64,000 nt of DNA from Comamonas serinivorans (GTDB lineage Bacteria > Pseudomonadota > Gammaproteobacteria > Burkholderiales > Burkholderiaceae_C), in NCBI RefSeq assembly GCF_002158865.1, contig NZ_CP021455.1, forward strand, positions 1,922,001 through 1,986,000. The letters are read 5' to 3'. The stretch's first letter is position 1. The number at the start of each line of letters is the position of its first letter. Of this stretch, positions 31,378 through 38,960 are shown piece by piece. The position numbers and the translations under genes were made by a program. Under the pieces are notes generated by a model, which did not search any database, was not told where the DNA came from, and saw only the letters and a list, made by a program, of their open reading frames with translations.

Positions 31378-33054
31378 ATGGCAACGATTGACGTCAAGGT
31401 TCCCGACATCGGCGATTTCTCTGAAGTGGCCGTGATCGAGGTGCTGGTCAAACCCGGCGACACCGTCGCCGCCGAGCAAAGCCTGATCACCGTGGAGTCC
31501 GACAAGGCCTCGATGGAGATCCCGTCGTCTGCGGCAGGCGTGGTCCAGGCGCTGCAGGTCCAGGTCGGCGACAAGGTGGCCGAAGGCTCGGTGATCCTCA
31601 CGCTGGAGGTCCAGGGTGATGCGGCCCCGGCGCCCACACCCGCGCCTGCACCGGCCTCAGCCTCCGCACCCGCTCAGGCTGCGCCGGCCGCCGCCGAGCC
31701 TGCCCCGGCGCCGGCGGGTCAGGCTGGCCCGGTGGAGGTGCGTGTGCCCGACATCGGCGACTTCAAGGATGTCGCGGTGATCGAGGTGCTGGTCAAGCCC
31801 GGCGACAGCGTGCAGGCCGAGCAATCGCTGATCACCGTGGAATCGGACAAGGCGTCGATGGAAATCCCTTCGTCGGGGGCCGGCGTGATCGAGTCGCTGA
31901 GCGTGAAGGTGGGCGACGTCATCAACCAGGGTGATCTGATCGCGGTGCTCAAAGGGGCCGCGCCTGCGGCCTCGGGAGCACCTGTGGCCGCTGCACCCGC
32001 GGCCTCCGCGCCGCCTCCGGCCCAGTCGCCCACGTCGGCGCCTGCGCCCGCTGCTGCAACAGCCCATGCGCCGGCGCCGAGTGCAGCACCTGCGGCCCAC
32101 GACCCCACGCGTTCGCCGGTGGGCCTGCCGTATGCCTCGCCCTCGGTGCGCAAGTACGCCCGCCTGCTGGGCGTGCCGCTCGACGAGGTCAAGGGGTCGG
32201 GCAACAAAGGCCGCATCCTCGAGGCCGATGTGCAGGCCTTCACCAAGTCCGTGATGGCCGGTGCCACCCAGACCAAGGCCCAGGTTGCCAAGGCGCCTGC
32301 CGGTGGCGGCGACGGCGCTGCATTGGGCCTGTTGCCCTGGCCCAAGGTCGATTTTGCGAAGTTCGGCCCGGTCGAGCGCAAAGACCTGTCGCGCATCAAG
32401 AAGATCAGCGGGGCCAACCTGCACCGCAACTGGGTGATGATTCCGCACGTCACCAACAACGACCTGGCCGACATCACCGAGCTCGAAGCCTTCCGCGTCT
32501 CGACCAACAAGGAGAACGAGAAGAGCGGCGTCAAGGTGACCATGCTGGCCTTCGTCATCAAGGCCGTGGTGGCTGCGCTCAAGAAACACCCGGAGTTCAA
32601 TGCCTCGCTCGATGGCGACGCCTTGGTCTACAAGCAATACTTCAACATCGGCTTTGCCGCTGACACGCCCAATGGCCTGGTGGTGCCGGTGCTCAAGGAC
32701 GCCGACAAGAAGGGCATCATCCAGATCAGCGCCGAGATGGGCGAGCTGGCCAAGAAAGCACGCGATGGCAAGCTGGGCGCCGCCGACATGCAGGGCGGTT
32801 GCTTCTCGATCTCGTCGCTGGGGGGCATCGGGGGCACGCACTTCACGCCCATCGTCAATGCACCTGAGGTCGCCATCCTGGGCCTGTCCAAGAGCAGCAT
32901 GCAGCCCGTGTGGGACGGCAAGGCCTTCGTGCCGCGCCTGATGCTGCCCCTGTCGCTGTCGTACGACCACCGCGTCATCGACGGTGCCGCCGCCGCACGC
33001 TTCAACGCTTACCTGGGCCAGCTGCTGGCCGACTACCGCCGCATCGTGCTGTGA
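31378..33054 (+). CDS. aceF: Pyruvate dehydrogenase E2, dihydrolipoamide acetyltransferase
   Basis: Core of the pyruvate dehydrogenase complex, passing acetyl groups to CoA. Order in 558 residues: two lipoyl domains with near-identical ESDKASMEIPSS motifs (lipoyl lysines Lys43 and Lys158), Ala/Pro-rich linkers (about 80-118 and 198-260), a peripheral-subunit-binding domain (SPSVRKYARLLGVPLDEV), and the catalytic domain ending SYDHRVIDGAAAARF with the catalytic His and Asp. ATG at 31378 gives MATIDVKVPDIGDF. No E3 (lpd) gene follows, which is unusual for this operon. Confidence 0.97.
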   Translation: MATIDVKVPDIGDFSEVAVIEVLVKPGDTVAAEQSLITVESDKASMEIPSSAAGVVQALQVQVGDKVAEGSVILTLEVQGDAAPAPTPAPAPASASAPAQAAPAAAEPAPAPAGQAGPVEVRVPDIGDFKDVAVIEVLVKPGDSVQAEQSLITVESDKASMEIPSSGAGVIESLSVKVGDVINQGDLIAVLKGAAPAASGAPVAAAPAASAPPPAQSPTSAPAPAAATAHAPAPSAAPAAHDPTRSPVGLPYASPSVRKYARLLGVPLDEVKGSGNKGRILEADVQAFTKSVMAGATQTKAQVAKAPAGGGDGAALGLLPWPKVDFAKFGPVERKDLSRIKKISGANLHRNWVMIPHVTNNDLADITELEAFRVSTNKENEKSGVKVTMLAFVIKAVVAALKKHPEFNASLDGDALVYKQYFNIGFAADTPNGLVVPVLKDADKKGIIQISAEMGELAKKARDGKLGAADMQGGCFSISSLGGIGGTHFTPIVNAPEVAILGLSKSSMQPVWDGKAFVPRLMLPLSLSYDHRVIDGAAAARFNAYLGQLLADYRRIVL

Positions 33055-33521
33055 ACGGCGCGACCGTGCGCGGCGAAGCGCCCAGCCGCCAGACTTGAGG
33101 CCAGGCACAGGGGCATACCTCACGGCCAACCCCTCAGGCCTGCGCGCACACCCTCGCGGCGGCCCCTCATCCGGCAGTCGTGCCTGGCCGCCGGCTGGAA
33201 ATCGGCTTGCGCGTCCGTTTCTCCGGCCAAGTTGCACACCATGGTGCAGCCTGTTGACCAGGGATGCTGCATCTCAAGGCGTGGAGTATCGGTTTGTGGT
33301 TGATGAATAGACATCGAGCATGGCTGGATACCCTTCATTCTGCAAGCAACTGCGGGTTGGCAACCGATGGCACGCAGTCGTGACCCCGACGCATGGACCG
33401 AAGTACCGAGCCCAACCCTCGACCTACAACCTTTTGCAGTCGCACTGCTGAACATCACGCGTGGTGCGGGTGGTAATAGACGATGCCGCCACACAAAGCG
33501 CGTCGTCCGTCGTGGGTGTGG
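33055..33521. other. Region downstream of aceF
   Basis: About 467 nt with no lpd gene and no supported coding sequence. It contains repeat copy 13 (33283-33335). Base composition falls around 33290-33440. Together with the fragments that follow, it looks like a site of rearrangement. Confidence 0.5.
33283..33335. repeat. Dispersed GTAT-N38-ATAC repeat, copy 13
   Basis: Arms GGAGTATCGG and TGGATACCC (GTAT 33286-33289, ATAC 33328-33331), spacer 38. The right half CGAGCATGGCTG matches copy 10 closely; the left inner arm has diverged. Confidence 0.8.
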
Positions 33522-33611
33522 ATGAGGCCAATGGCACTGCTCAACCAGGGCAGTGTGGTGGTGAACCTGCGCCCGCAGGGCGTGCTGGGTGACACGCAGG
33601 CAACCTCATGA
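33522..33611 (+). CDS. Very short ORF coupled to the next one
   Basis: ATG 33522 opens 29 codons (MRPMALLNQGSVVVNLRPQG and 9 more) that stop at TGA 33609-33611. The stop overlaps the next start as ATGA. The content looks protein-like but no family is recognisable. It may be the 5' part of a gene broken by a frameshift, with 33608-33790 as the 3' part. Confidence 0.25.
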   Translation: MRPMALLNQGSVVVNLRPQGVLGDTQATS

Positions 33612-33790
33612 GCCGCCTGCGCGAAGCCGTGGGCCAGCAGGTGGCAGGGGGCAGCATCTACCAGCAGCCCACGCGGGACCTGACGGTGGACAGCGAACCT
33701 GCCCCCCCCGAGTACCGTTTTGAAATTGAGGGTGTCAATACGGCAGAGGTGAATACCTGGGCCAAGAAAATGGTGGAGCTGCTGGGGTAG
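33608..33790 (+). CDS. Small ORF of unknown function, possible gene remnant
   Basis: Sixty residues starting MSRLREAVGQQVAGGSIYQQ and ending VNTWAKKMVELLG. The amino-acid mix is that of a folded protein and unlike the arginine-rich shadow frames nearby. It contains a run of eight C inside the reading frame (33702-33709). I do not recognise the family. Context (degraded DNA between aceF and the lexA block, ATGA overlap upstream) favours a fragment of a lost gene, perhaps phage-derived. Confidence 0.35.
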   Translation: MSRLREAVGQQVAGGSIYQQPTRDLTVDSEPAPPEYRFEIEGVNTAEVNTWAKKMVELLG

Positions 33791-34014
33791 GCGCACCGAG
33801 GTGCGCCTGGGCGTTTCGGCCAGCACCATCGACGGGCGATGCCGCCAGCTTGCGGACGATGCCCATGTCGCGCCTGGCCTGGACACCGCGGTGAACCTGG
33901 TCGCCTCGACCCTCATGAACGGTGCCTGGGTCAACTTGGCAAGCTGACTAGCTCGACCAGCGTCACGGCCGACGGCCAGTGACCGCCCCGATGCAGGGGC
34001 GGCTCCTGAGCGAG
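33791..34014. other. Degraded sequence before the lexA-linked gene
   Basis: About 224 nt. One plus-strand frame reads RTEVRLGVSASTIDGRCRQL and on to a stop near 33948, again protein-like but without a start or recognisable family. I treat it as part of the same remnant region. Confidence 0.3.
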
Positions 34015-34485
34015 TCAGGACTCCATGGCGGCGAGGCGCTCGAGTTCGTCGCACACGTCGCTCAAGCGACCCGACAGGCGCAGGCGCACCAGGCCCTGGC
34101 TGCCGTCTCCGTCCACCCAACGGATGGAGCGGAGCAGGGCTTTGGGGGTGTCACCTGCTGAGGGGCGGGGTGGCTCCGCATCCAACCCGGGTGGCATGGC
34201 GGCCGCAGCCGGCACGCTGTGCGCAGGGTTTTGCCACGCCTGCAGCGTGAGTGCGTCGTTGCGTTGCGTGAGCGTGCGCACCCCTTGTTGCATGCGGTGG
34301 GCCATGCGCGGCATGGCCTGAGAGCACAGGCGCATGCCTTGCGCCAGTTGCCGGCTGGGGCCATGCAGGCGGGCCGAGAGTTGGCTCAGGCCCGAGACGG
34401 CCTGTTCCAGCCAGATGCCAGCGTGGGCCAGGGCGTGCTGCGAACGAGCGGGGTGTGTTGTCCAAACAGTGTCATCAGCCTTCAT
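34015..34485 (-). CDS. Hypothetical protein downstream of lexA
   Basis: A 156-residue cytosolic protein, probably mostly helical (WLEQAVSGLSQLSARLHG; MPRMAHRMQQGVRTLTQRND), then a Pro/Ala linker and a C-terminal part (GLVRLRLSGRLSDVCDELER). ATG at 34485 follows GAGGTT. I know no family for it. It starts 136 nt after lexA on the same strand, so it may be in the SOS regulon. In other bacteria this position often holds cell-division inhibitors or mutagenesis genes, but no motif here shows that. Confidence 0.6.
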   Translation of the reverse strand: MKADDTVWTTHPARSQHALAHAGIWLEQAVSGLSQLSARLHGPSRQLAQGMRLCSQAMPRMAHRMQQGVRTLTQRNDALTLQAWQNPAHSVPAAAAMPPGLDAEPPRPSAGDTPKALLRSIRWVDGDGSQGLVRLRLSGRLSDVCDELERLAAMES

Positions 34486-34620
34486 CGGGAACCTCGTGAA
34501 ACTGACGGCAGGATTGACCAGGGATCTCGCCACACAGGGTTGCATGGGCACAGGAGTGCCCCGCCGTGGCCCGGAGCCCCAGCGTCTTGCCACGCCTGCC
34601 ACCTTGTGGCGAGCGGAAAA

Positions 34621-35283
34621 CTACAAACTGATGGCGTTGCGAATGAGGCCGACCGCGCGCCCTTCGATCTCGAAGGGCTCGCCCGCGTGCACCACGATGG
34701 TGGCGTAGTCGGGGTTCTCGGCATGCAACTCGATGACGTCGTGGTTGCGGTGAAACCGCTTGACGGTGACCTCTTCGCCCAGTCGGGCGACGATGATTTG
34801 CCCGTTGCGGGCTTCGCGCGTGGCGCTGACGGCGAGCAGGTCACCATCGAGGATGCCGGCATCGCGCATGGACATGCCGCGCACGCGCAGCAGGTAGTCG
34901 GGCTTTTGGGCGAACAGGCTGGATTCGACCACGTAGGTCTGATCGACGTGCTCTTGCGCCAGGATGGGCGAGCCCGCCGCCACGCGGCCCACCAGCGGCA
35001 GCGACAGCTGGTTCAGGCCGGGCAGGGTGGCTTGGCGCACATCTTTGCCGCTGCTGCCGGTCCAGTTCTTGAGCCGGATGCCGCGCGAGGTGCCACTGAC
35101 CAGCTCGATCACGCCTTTGCGGGCCAGGGCCTGCAGGTGCTCTTCCGCGGCGTTGGCCGATTTGAACCCCAGCGCAGCCGCAATTTCGGCGCGTGTGGGT
35201 GGCGCACCGGTGCGTGCGATGTTGTTGCGCACGAGTTCGAGGACCTGTTGCTGACGGGTGGTGAGCTTGGGCGTGCTGGGCAT
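34621..35283 (-). CDS. lexA: SOS repressor LexA
   Basis: Represses the DNA-damage regulon and cleaves itself when stimulated by RecA. The 220 residues carry an N-terminal winged helix (KLTTRQQQVLELVRNNIART; PPTRAEIAAALGFKSANAAEEHL), the cleavage site Ala103-Gly104 in GRVAAGSP, and the Ser138 (GMSM) and Lys175 (VTVKRF) dyad of the S24 peptidase domain. Start ATG 35283. An SOS box lies about 40 nt upstream, consistent with autoregulation. Confidence 0.98.
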   Translation of the reverse strand: MPSTPKLTTRQQQVLELVRNNIARTGAPPTRAEIAAALGFKSANAAEEHLQALARKGVIELVSGTSRGIRLKNWTGSSGKDVRQATLPGLNQLSLPLVGRVAAGSPILAQEHVDQTYVVESSLFAQKPDYLLRVRGMSMRDAGILDGDLLAVSATREARNGQIIVARLGEEVTVKRFHRNHDVIELHAENPDYATIVVHAGEPFEIEGRAVGLIRNAISL

Positions 35284-35321
35284 GCGTAGACTCCGGTCGG
35301 GTTGGCATTCAGAGGAATGCT

Positions 35322-35339
35322 ACTGGTTGTTCATACAGT
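35322..35339 (-). promoter_or_regulatory. SOS (LexA) box
   Basis: On the minus strand: ACTGTATGAACAACCAGT, i.e. CTGT-N8-CCAG against consensus CTGT-N8-ACAG, one mismatch. It is placed to repress lexA and lies 30 nt before the divergent asparaginase start, so it could affect both. Confidence 0.75.
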
Positions 35340-35368
35340 GCATGTATTTTTATCCAGTTTTCTGAACG

Positions 35369-36376
35369 ATGCAAGAGCCAGCAACAAAAATCGTGGTGTT
35401 GGGCACGGGTGGCACGATTGCCGGCCTGCAGACCGCCGGTCCACCGGGCACGTATCGGGCTGGCGCCTTGCCCTTGGCCCAGCTGTTGCCCGAAGGCGCC
35501 GACCTGGAGCGCGTCGATGTGGCGCACATCGACAGCAAGGACATGGACCTGGCGGTGTGGCGGCAGCTGACGGTGCAGGTGGCGCAGGCCCTGGGGCGTG
35601 ATGAGGTGGCCGGCGTGGTCATCACGCATGGCAGCGACACCCTGGAGGACACGGCCTGGTTGCTACACAGCCTGTTCGCATCTTCGGGCAAGCCCGTGGT
35701 GTTGACCTGTGCGATGCGGCCCGCCGATCACCCCGCGCCCGACGGGCCGGGCAACTGGCGTGACGCGCTGGCCGTGGCGCGCGACGGCGGGGCGGGGCAC
35801 CGCGGGGTGTTGGTGGTGTGCGCCGGGCAGGTGCACGGGGCCCGCGGGGTGCGCAAGCAGCATGGCTGGGCCGTGGACGCCTTTGGCTCAGGCCAGGCCG
35901 GCGCCTTGGGCGCCGTGAACAACGGCCAGGTGCATTGGTTTCGTGAGCCGATCCGGCCCGCGGTGGATTCTGGCTTGAACGAGGCTTCTGCTGTCGGTGA
36001 GTCGCTGTGGCGCACGCTGCTGTCGCCGCCGTGGCCTGAGCAGCTGCGCACGCAGGTCCACCAAGCGCTGCTGAGGCGGGACTGGCCCTGGGTGGCGGTG
36101 GTGCACAGCGCTGCCCTGGCCGATGCGCGCAGCCTGCGGGCGTTGGTCGACGCGGGTGTGCAAGGCCTGGTGGTTGCCGGCACCGGGTCTGGCACGGTGC
36201 ATCGCGATTGGCTGCCGGTGCTGGCGAGCTTGCCTGAGTCCGTGCCCTGGGTGCTGTGCAGTGCCTGCGAGATGGCGGGCATGCCCTTGACCGAACAGGC
36301 CGGGTGGTCGGCCCTGGACCTGACGCCGCGCAAGGCGCGCATCAGCCTGGCCTTGATGCAGCTGGCCCTGGGCTGA
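35369..36376 (+). CDS. L-asparaginase (type I/cytoplasmic)
   Basis: Hydrolyses asparagine to aspartate and ammonia. The 335-residue protein shows the first Thr motif KIVVLGTGGTIAGLQ and the second THGSDTLEDTAWLL with the Thr-Asp pair. There is no signal peptide, so it should be cytoplasmic. The region after MRPADHPAPDGPGNW fits the family. It is divergent from lexA across an 85-nt gap that contains the SOS box; DNA-damage control is possible but unproven. Confidence 0.9.
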   Translation: MQEPATKIVVLGTGGTIAGLQTAGPPGTYRAGALPLAQLLPEGADLERVDVAHIDSKDMDLAVWRQLTVQVAQALGRDEVAGVVITHGSDTLEDTAWLLHSLFASSGKPVVLTCAMRPADHPAPDGPGNWRDALAVARDGGAGHRGVLVVCAGQVHGARGVRKQHGWAVDAFGSGQAGALGAVNNGQVHWFREPIRPAVDSGLNEASAVGESLWRTLLSPPWPEQLRTQVHQALLRRDWPWVAVVHSAALADARSLRALVDAGVQGLVVAGTGSGTVHRDWLPVLASLPESVPWVLCSACEMAGMPLTEQAGWSALDLTPRKARISLALMQLALG

Positions 36377-36487
36377 GGCAGCGCCGGCCTCGATGGGGCC
36401 GGCCCGCCGCGTCCGGCGCCAAGCCCATGGCGTAGGTTGCTTGATCGAGGAATTGCGGCGGTTGGCCGTCGGTCGGGTCAGGTTGCT

Positions 36488-36540
36488 AGGAGTAGCGACT
36501 TGTCGCCGATTTCACATGATCGGCAATGGCTGGATACTGC
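36488..36540. repeat. Dispersed repeat (GTAG-N38-ATAC), copy 14
   Basis: Arms AGGAGTAGCG and TGGATACTGC (GTAG 36492-36495, ATAC 36534-36537), spacer 38. Inner GCCGAT/ATCGGC, a 6-bp stem. It lies between the convergent asparaginase and zinc-ribbon genes. Confidence 0.85.
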
Positions 36541-36570
36541 TTTGGGTGATCAGCCGCCATCACTGCGCGA

Positions 36571-37329
36571 TCAACCACCGCCGCTGCCGCGGCGCAGGGC
36601 ATCCTGCTGCTCGCGCATGCGCCTGCACTGCGGGTGGCTGCTGTTCGCGGAACATTGGCTTTGCATGCAGGCGGCCCGCGCCAGAAACGCTTGTCCCTGG
36701 CAGGCTTGCTCGGGCGATGGTCTGGGTGGCGGAGCGGGCGTGGGGTCCGCAGCGGCAACAGGGGGGGGCGCTTCAGCCACGCGCGGTGCCGGTGGGGGCT
36801 CTGGGCGCTGCGGTTTGACCTCTTTGGGTTTGGCCTTGGGTTTGGGGGCGGGCGCAGGCTTGACCGGGGAAGGATGGCTGGCAGCGGCTGCGGCGACCGG
36901 TGCCGACGCGAGGGACGGTGGCGCCGTCGCCACGGGCACGTAGCTCGGAAACTCGGCCAATGCGGGCGCGGGCGGCGTGGCGGCTGCCTCCCGCACGCTC
37001 ACCGCATCGGGCAGCGCCGCACTCGCCGTGGGCGTGTGGGGCTGGAAGCTGCCGGTCGCCTGCTGGGCCGAGGTCTGGCGTGCCGCGTCTTCGGTGAAAT
37101 ACCACCAGGCGCAACCCAGCGCCAACACGCCGACGACCAGGGCTGCGGATGCGGGCCGCAGCAGGCCGGTTCGGGGTGTGTGGACGTCGATGCGACGGCG
37201 GCGGCGACGCTTGCGGGCGGGCAGCAGCTCGCCCGTGTTCAGGTCGACCATCAGCTTGGCGCAGGAGCTGCAGAACTTGGCGTTGCCGCGGTTCTCTGCT
37301 GCGCAATGGGGGCAAACAATGCTGGACAT
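36571..37329 (-). CDS. Zinc-ribbon, single-pass membrane protein with Pro/Ala-rich linker
   Basis: A 252-residue protein of unknown function. The N-terminal zinc ribbon is CPHCAAEN plus CSSCAKL. Next come a poly-Arg stretch (KRRRRRR), one membrane segment (SAALVVGVLALGCAWWY, about 60-76), and a long Pro/Ala/Lys region (about 95-205). A small C-terminal cysteine domain (EQACQGQAFLARAACMQSQC) follows. Topology should be zinc ribbon inside, linker and Cys domain in the periplasm. A run of eight C inside the gene (36761-36768) makes frameshifting possible. Confidence 0.75.
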   Translation of the reverse strand: MSSIVCPHCAAENRGNAKFCSSCAKLMVDLNTGELLPARKRRRRRRIDVHTPRTGLLRPASAALVVGVLALGCAWWYFTEDAARQTSAQQATGSFQPHTPTASAALPDAVSVREAAATPPAPALAEFPSYVPVATAPPSLASAPVAAAAASHPSPVKPAPAPKPKAKPKEVKPQRPEPPPAPRVAEAPPPVAAADPTPAPPPRPSPEQACQGQAFLARAACMQSQCSANSSHPQCRRMREQQDALRRGSGGG

Positions 37330-37476
37330 GCTCAGCCCACGCTCCTGCTGTGCACCGTGCGACGGCTTGGGGAGGCGTGGGAGCCAGAATTATTCCGCAA
37401 AAATGTCTCACTGTGTAACCAGTGTGAAAGTTTGCGATGAGAGGCAGGTGGGTGCGCCGGGCGGCGCACCGCACGG

Positions 37477-38853
37477 TCACGGCGTGGGCTGCAGCAAGCG
37501 AGCAATCAAGGCCCCTTGAGTGGGGCCGGGGATGGGCAACCAGACGCGGTGCGGGTTGCCGGGGGCGACGTCCACCGACTGGCCGTCGGCGTTGTGCATC
37601 TCGGTGATGGTCAAGGTGCGGTTGCCGCTGGGGTGGATGACCTCGATGGTGTCGCCCACGGCAAAGCGGTTCTTGGCCTCGATCTCGACCCAGCCATCAT
37701 CGCGCGCGCTGCGCACTTCGCCGACAAAGTGGCTGCGCTGCAGCACGCTGTGGCCGGTTTCGTAATTCTGGTAGTCGTTCGCGGGGCGCCGCTCCAGCAG
37801 GCCGCCGGTGTAGCCACGGTTGGCCAGTCCCTCGAGCTCGGTGATGAGGTTCGGGTTGAACGGCCTGCCGGCCACCGCGTCGTCGATGGCGCGGCGGTAA
37901 ACCTGTGCCGTGCGCGCCACGTAGTACAGGCTCTTGGTGCGGCCCTCGATCTTGAGCGAATCGACGCCGATCTTCACCAGGCGCTCCACGTGCTCCACGG
38001 CACGCAGGTCCTTGGAGTTCATGATGTAGGTGCCGTGCTCGTCTTCCATGATGGGCATGTGCTCGCCGGGCCGGCCGATTTCCTCGATGAGGTAGACCTG
38101 GTCGGCCTGGGGGTGGCGCTCGCCATTGCCGCAGGTGCTGAACTGCGCATCGGCTTCCTCGCGGGCCTTGTCGAAGTTGAAGCCCTGTTCTAGCGAGGTG
38201 GCCAGTGCTTCGCCGGTGTTCGGGTCCACGGCCGCCTCGTGTGTCTTGTATTCCCAGCGGCAGGCGTTGGTGCAGGTGCCCTGATTGGGATCGCGGCGGT
38301 TGAAGTAGCCCGACAGCAGGCAGCGGCCCGAGTAGGCGATGCACAAGGCACCGTGCACGAAGACCTCGATCTCCATGTCGGGGCATTCCTGGCGGATCTT
38401 CTCGATCTCGTCCAGGCTCAGCTCGCGCGAGAGGATGATGCGCGAGACACCGGCCTTCTGCCAGAACTTCACCGTCGCCCAGTTGGTGGTGTTGGCCTGC
38501 ACCGAGAGGTGGATCTCGGCCTCGGGCCACTTGTCCTTGACCATCATCATCAGGCCGGGGTCGGCCATGATGAAGGCATCGGGTTTGAGCGCCATCACGG
38601 GCTCAATGTCGCGGATGTAGGTGCGAACCTTGTCGTTGTGGGCGATCAGGTTGCTGGTGACGAAGAACTTCTTGCCGCGTGCGTGGGCTTCGGCAATGCC
38701 TTGAGCGATCTGCTCCAGGCGGAATTCGTTGTTGCGCGCGCGCAGGGAATAGCGGGGCTGGCCGGCATAGATGGCGTCGGCGCCAAAGTCGTAGGCGGCA
38801 CGCATTTTGTCCAGCGAGCCCGCTGGCAGGAGCAATTCGGGGGCTTTGAGCAT
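37477..38853 (-). CDS. trhP: tRNA 5-hydroxyuridine synthesis protein TrhP (peptidase U32 family, YegQ)
   Basis: Needed for prephenate-dependent formation of ho5U34 in tRNAs in E. coli, where YegQ was renamed TrhP. The 458 residues match (about 453 in E. coli). The U32 signature is EVFVHGALCIAYSGRCLLSG, followed by DPNQGTCTNACRWEY with conserved cysteines. The start region MLKAPELLLPAGSLDKMRAA is canonical, so I use ATG 38853 and not the longer frame. It is divergent from the Sel1-repeat gene. Confidence 0.93.
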   Translation of the reverse strand: MLKAPELLLPAGSLDKMRAAYDFGADAIYAGQPRYSLRARNNEFRLEQIAQGIAEAHARGKKFFVTSNLIAHNDKVRTYIRDIEPVMALKPDAFIMADPGLMMMVKDKWPEAEIHLSVQANTTNWATVKFWQKAGVSRIILSRELSLDEIEKIRQECPDMEIEVFVHGALCIAYSGRCLLSGYFNRRDPNQGTCTNACRWEYKTHEAAVDPNTGEALATSLEQGFNFDKAREEADAQFSTCGNGERHPQADQVYLIEEIGRPGEHMPIMEDEHGTYIMNSKDLRAVEHVERLVKIGVDSLKIEGRTKSLYYVARTAQVYRRAIDDAVAGRPFNPNLITELEGLANRGYTGGLLERRPANDYQNYETGHSVLQRSHFVGEVRSARDDGWVEIEAKNRFAVGDTIEVIHPSGNRTLTITEMHNADGQSVDVAPGNPHRVWLPIPGPTQGALIARLLQPTP

Positions 38854-38960
38854 CCCGGTATTGTCGATGAAGCGCAATTTCTTGTCCTGAGCTCGCCCCG
38901 GGTGAGATACATCTGGCAACAAGAGATAACATCTGTGCATTCCTCTCAGGCCCGCTTGTC

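Noticed and set aside
33110..33120. GGGGCATACC, resembling a repeat right end
   Set aside because: No left arm at the required distance; treated as chance.
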